The position numbers and the translations under genes are program-made. The notes beneath the pieces were generated by a model that ran no database searches, was not told the DNA's origin, and worked only from the letters and a program-made list of their open reading frames with translations. From contig JAEWRI010000039.1 in assembly GCA_023460085.1 (NCBI GenBank), positions 48,326 through 112,325 of the forward strand: 64,000 nucleotides of DNA. Direction: 5' to 3'. This stretch comes from Bacillota bacterium. GTDB taxonomy: Bacteria > Bacillota > Clostridia > Christensenellales > SZUA-584. This document shows, one piece after another, positions 61,509-64,000 of the stretch (position 1 is the first letter of the stretch; each line of letters begins with the position of its first letter).

Positions 61509-61746
61509 TTCGACAGGCTGCTCCGAGGCATTTATGCACACAGTGGGGATAGAATGTGGAAAGCCCTGTGGATGAAGCGTGGCAGCGGTGTGCAAAGGCT
61601 GCGGGTTGCGGGTCTTTACCCAACGATTTTGGCTGAACCCACCGTTTGATGCCGAAACGCCTGCGCGCGGAGCCTGTGCTTTCGGCATTATAATTTCCGC
61701 GTGACGCGCCGTTCTACAATATATCAACGCTCAATAATTATATAAT
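61509..61746 (+). promoter_or_regulatory. Upstream region of spoIIGA with candidate Spo0A boxes
   Basis: TATAAT at 61741-61746 lies 30 nt before the start. TTCTACA at 61712-61718, one mismatch from the 0A box TTCGACA, sits at about -40 where Spo0A contacts spoIIG promoters. A perfect TTCGACA is at 61509-61515 further up. No -35 at normal spacing, as expected for a Spo0A-activated promoter. The remaining 61446-61708 region shows no gene. Confidence 0.5.
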
Positions 61747-61776
61747 GTGCGCATCCAACCAAAGGGGTAATGTGCG

Positions 61777-62838
61777 GTGCAAAAGGTGTACGTTGAAGCG
61801 GTCTTTGCGGACAACTTCGCGGTTAATTTCCTGATCCTGATTTTGGCCAGCCGGCTTGGCTGCGAGCGGGTCCGCTGGGGCCGCTGTGCGCTGGCCGCTG
61901 CCGTGGGCGGTATATACGCCGCGGTGGCGTACGGCGTCGGCGGGTTCATGGTATCTTTGCCGGTCAAGCTCGGGATAAGCCTTATCATGTGCGCGGCAGC
62001 GTACTGGGCACGCGGTGAAAAGCATGTACTGCGCGGCATCGTTACCTTCTATATTGCCACATTTGTGCTCGCGGGCGCGATTTATGCCATGGGACAGGCG
62101 CTGATCGTGAACGGTACGCTTGCCGTACCTGCGGCAGTGCGCGCAGTGCTGCTGGGGCTTGCGGCGGGTGCAGCACTGACCGGAGTCTATTCGTACGTCC
62201 GGCGGCGCACGCTGCGTCGGCAGCCGCATATCGAAACGCTTGAGCTGCGCATCGGAGAAAAGTGTATGCGCGTCAAGGCCTTTATCGACACCGGCAACCT
62301 GCTGACGGAGCCGATAAGCGGAGCTCCGGTCCTCTTTCTCAGCCGGGCGGCGGCGGAGAAGCTGCTGGGCGCAAAGCAGGCGGCGGCGTTGGCGGGCGGC
62401 GTCGAGCCGGACGCGGAAGGACTGCGCATCATTCCGTGCGCCACCGCTGCGGGGAGGACGGTGCTGTACGGCAGGGCGCTGGACGGGGTGAGCCTTCCGG
62501 GCTGCGGAAATTCTGTAAAGGCAGTCGCCTGCATCGCGCGCAGCGCACCTGCCGGAGGCAGCGAAGCCATCGCAGGGAGTATTCTGACGGATGAACTGAA
62601 GAAAGGAGCATATCATGAGAAATTTGGTGATGCGGAGGATCGTGGCGTGGCTGTTGCTGCGCCTGAGGCTGGAGGAAAGCGCCGATTATATCAACGGCAG
62701 CGAGGCGCTGCCCCCGCCGCTTTCGGCCGCGGAGGAGACATCGCTGCTGACGCGCTTGGGACAGGGGGACAAATCGGTGCGCCGGGTGCTGATAGAGCGC
62801 AACCTGCGCCTGGTGGTATACATCGCGCGCAAGTTTGA
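61777..62838 (+). CDS. spoIIGA: Pro-sigma-E processing aspartic protease SpoIIGA (3' end unsure)
   Basis: Membrane protease that activates sigma-E in the mother cell when signalled by SpoIIR. Five membrane helices at about 8-130 (VYVEAVFADNFAVNFLILIL is the typical start) and a C-terminal aspartic protease half with the active site FIDTGNLLTEP near 168-178. Recognisable similarity ends near IAGSILTDELKKG (about 265-280), but the frame stays open to 62838, 224 nt inside sigE. Family members end close to the sigE start, so the last 70 or so residues may be spurious, caused by a one-base error, or a real overlap. GTG/ATG starts: the codon at 61777 (GTG) follows AAAGGGG. Confidence 0.88.
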   Translation: MQKVYVEAVFADNFAVNFLILILASRLGCERVRWGRCALAAAVGGIYAAVAYGVGGFMVSLPVKLGISLIMCAAAYWARGEKHVLRGIVTFYIATFVLAGAIYAMGQALIVNGTLAVPAAVRAVLLGLAAGAALTGVYSYVRRRTLRRQPHIETLELRIGEKCMRVKAFIDTGNLLTEPISGAPVLFLSRAAAEKLLGAKQAAALAGGVEPDAEGLRIIPCATAAGRTVLYGRALDGVSLPGCGNSVKAVACIARSAPAGGSEAIAGSILTDELKKGAYHEKFGDAEDRGVAVAAPEAGGKRRLYQRQRGAAPAAFGRGGDIAADALGTGGQIGAPGADRAQPAPGGIHRAQV

Positions 62839-63325
62839 AAATACCGGCGTGGGCGTGGAGGACCTCGTGTCCATCGGTACCATCGGCCTCATCAAGGCGG
62901 TCAATACCTTCGACGTCGCCAAGAACATCAAGCTGGCCACCTATGCTTCACGCTGCATCGAGAACGAAATCCTGATGTACCTGCGGCGCAACGCGAAGCT
63001 GAAATACGAGGTCTCCTTCGACGAGCCGCTCAACGTGGACTGGGATGGCAACGAGCTGCTGCTCTCCGACATCCTCGGTACGGAGCCGGACGTGGTATAC
63101 ACGGAGATAGAGGACAGCGTCGAGAAGGACCTGATGAACGAGTGTATCGCCCGCCTGTGCGATAGGGAGAAGCTGATTATGGAGATGCGCTTCGGCCTTA
63201 ACGGTCAGAAGGAGCGCACACAAAAGCAGGTCGCCGACCACCTGGGCATCTCGCAGTCGTACATATCGCGGCTGGAAAAGCGCATCATCAAGCAACTGAG
63301 AACCGAAATCAGCCGCATTGTGTAA
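62615..63325 (+). CDS. sigE: Sporulation sigma factor sigma-E (pro-form)
   Basis: 236 aa mother-cell sigma factor. A hydrophobic/basic pro-sequence (about 1-29, RRIVAWLLLRLRLEESADYI) precedes NGSEALPPPLS, where SpoIIGA cuts in Bacillus next to the equivalent GGSEALPPPL. Region 2 is nearly invariant (RNLRLVVYIARKFENTGVGV, then DLVSIGTIGLIKAVNTFD), and region 4 ends LGISQSYISRLEKRIIKQL. GAAAGGAG lies before the ATG at 62615. Lies directly behind spoIIGA; no sigG follows in the window. Confidence 0.97.
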   Translation: MRNLVMRRIVAWLLLRLRLEESADYINGSEALPPPLSAAEETSLLTRLGQGDKSVRRVLIERNLRLVVYIARKFENTGVGVEDLVSIGTIGLIKAVNTFDVAKNIKLATYASRCIENEILMYLRRNAKLKYEVSFDEPLNVDWDGNELLLSDILGTEPDVVYTEIEDSVEKDLMNECIARLCDREKLIMEMRFGLNGQKERTQKQVADHLGISQSYISRLEKRIIKQLRTEISRIV

Positions 63326-63415
63326 AGGTACAGCCGCCTGTTCCCGCTATATTGACGCCGCCCGGGAAAGGAGTAATATAGACGTATACCAATATTATGG
63401 AAGGGGACGGGCGGT

Positions 63416-63820
63416 ATGTTCGTTGAAGCGAGTTTAAGTGAAAGTCGTGGCAGAATGTTTATTACGGATGACAAGGAGTTCAGGGATTCATATGGTGAAG
63501 AGTTAGTGGATATCGTTGAACAGTATGTAAAGCAAACTGCCGAAAAATCGGGTAAAGACTATGATTATAAACGGTATCTTGATGACTGCGACAAAGAAAG
63601 CCTGAATTCTGAAGAGTCATTTTGGTATTATCTATATATAGATTGGTATTTACGCCCGGTACGATCCCACTTAGACGGGTATTTTGAAGAAAGACTTTTT
63701 ACGGCTTTGTTGTATAAAAAAGCCTCTGAATTTGGGTATGATCTGAAAGCTGCGACGGATGGTGGAGAAAAATCCAATCCCAGATTAATTTTCATGAAGC
63801 CTTCCGCCCCGGCGAAATGA
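63416..63820 (+). CDS. Hypothetical protein, low GC
   Basis: 134 aa, acidic and Tyr-rich (YKRYLDDCDKESLNSEESFW, then YYLYIDWYLRPVRSHLDGYF). I do not recognise a family. Base composition is clearly AT-richer than its neighbours, suggesting transfer. The last codons (SAPAK and stop) fall in the first copy of a direct repeat that recurs at 63941, so the natural C-terminus may have been altered by repeat insertion. GGAAGGGG and GGGCGG precede the ATG. Confidence 0.65.
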   Translation: MFVEASLSESRGRMFITDDKEFRDSYGEELVDIVEQYVKQTAEKSGKDYDYKRYLDDCDKESLNSEESFWYYLYIDWYLRPVRSHLDGYFEERLFTALLYKKASEFGYDLKAATDGGEKSNPRLIFMKPSAPAK

Positions 63821-63967
63821 AGCCGCTGGAAGCGGGCGCGTACAGGGATGCGTACTGTAGGGGTCGCCGCCCACGGCGACCCGCATCGAGAAAATAGAGG
63901 CTGAAACGGGCGGCTCAGGGGAGCCGCCCCTACGGCATACGCCTTCCGCTCAGGCGAAATGAGGCCG
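63798..63967. repeat. Intergenic palindromic repeats flanked by near-direct repeats
   Basis: Two perfect hairpins, GGGTCGCCG / CGGCGACCC (63861-63882) and GGGCGGCTC / GAGCCGCCC (63908-63929), each beside a GTAGGGG or CCCCTAC edge. They are bracketed by a 26-nt near-direct repeat beginning CCTTCCGC and ending GCCG (63800-63826 and 63942-63967; three differences). Such GTAGGGG...CCCCTAC units are frequent in Firmicute intergenic DNA. The remaining 33 nt to the window end show nothing. Confidence 0.75.
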
Positions 63968-64000
63968 AGACAGCGGTACGGACGCCTGAAAGATGCTTCT

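Overview
The window looks like a chromosomal segment of a high-GC, spore-forming Firmicute of the Clostridia type. Evidence: a spoIIGA-sigE pair at the right end, a gerM-rph-rdgB-yfcE block as in Bacillus, a T-box leader on valS, a CtsR-type heat-shock operator, consensus sigma-A promoters (several TTGACA/TATAAT with 17-nt spacing), strong GGAGG ribosome sites and TTG/GTG starts. Most of it is core chromosome with small accessory genes. I see no rRNA, tRNA, insertion sequence, prophage or CRISPR array. The lineage below class is not determinable from what I can read.

Left third (1-20 kb): a heat-shock operon on the minus strand (CbpA/DnaJ-like co-chaperone, then ClpB, which runs off the left edge) behind a promoter with a CtsR box. 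Then come two GyrI-fused AraC regulators, an esterase, two ferritin-like proteins, a MORN-repeat lipoprotein, a frameshifted nucleotidyltransferase and an XRE/membrane-protein module with a perfect palindromic operator. valS-folC follows under a valine T-box. From 15.2 to 19.9 kb lies a cluster of secreted or membrane proteins of unknown function: two paralogous small proteins, a lipoprotein with a duplicated domain, a zinc-ribbon membrane protein and a lipoprotein with a beta-helix-like tail.

Middle (20-43.7 kb): an operon for a 2-oxoacid dehydrogenase complex (E2, E3 and a fused E1 alpha-beta), a J-like membrane protein without the HPD motif, NudC-type Nudix and YbjQ proteins, a PPi-type phosphofructokinase, a TagO/WecA-type transferase, serine acetyltransferase divergent from pyridoxamine kinase plus a U32 (RlhA-like) peptidase, broken DUF3841 and LysE-family genes, a BlaI/M56/lipoprotein regulatory cassette with two operators, and uvrB - small Cys-rich ORF - palindromic repeats - uvrA.

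Right third (43.7-64 kb): an EAL-CBS-GGDEF protein, a LuxR-type two-component system, an ECF sigma/anti-sigma pair, nfo-pepP-efp, a DUF3793-flavodoxin pair behind a 28-bp perfect palindrome at the predicted transcription start, an AraC regulator divergent from an aldehyde dehydrogenase, the gerM-rph-rdgB-yfcE-VOC operon, a secreted M14 carboxypeptidase, and spoIIGA-sigE, followed by a low-GC hypothetical gene and intergenic palindromic repeats.

No wholly new multi-gene system is evident. The best leads are the palindrome-controlled flavodoxin/DUF3793 unit, a canonical -1 slippery heptamer exactly where the nucleotidyltransferase changes frame, the HPD-less J-like zinc/membrane protein, the Cys-rich small protein between uvrB and uvrA, the fused E1, and the SpoIIGA frame running deep into sigE. 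All positions and motifs were read by eye. Family assignments are from recognition of motifs, not searches.
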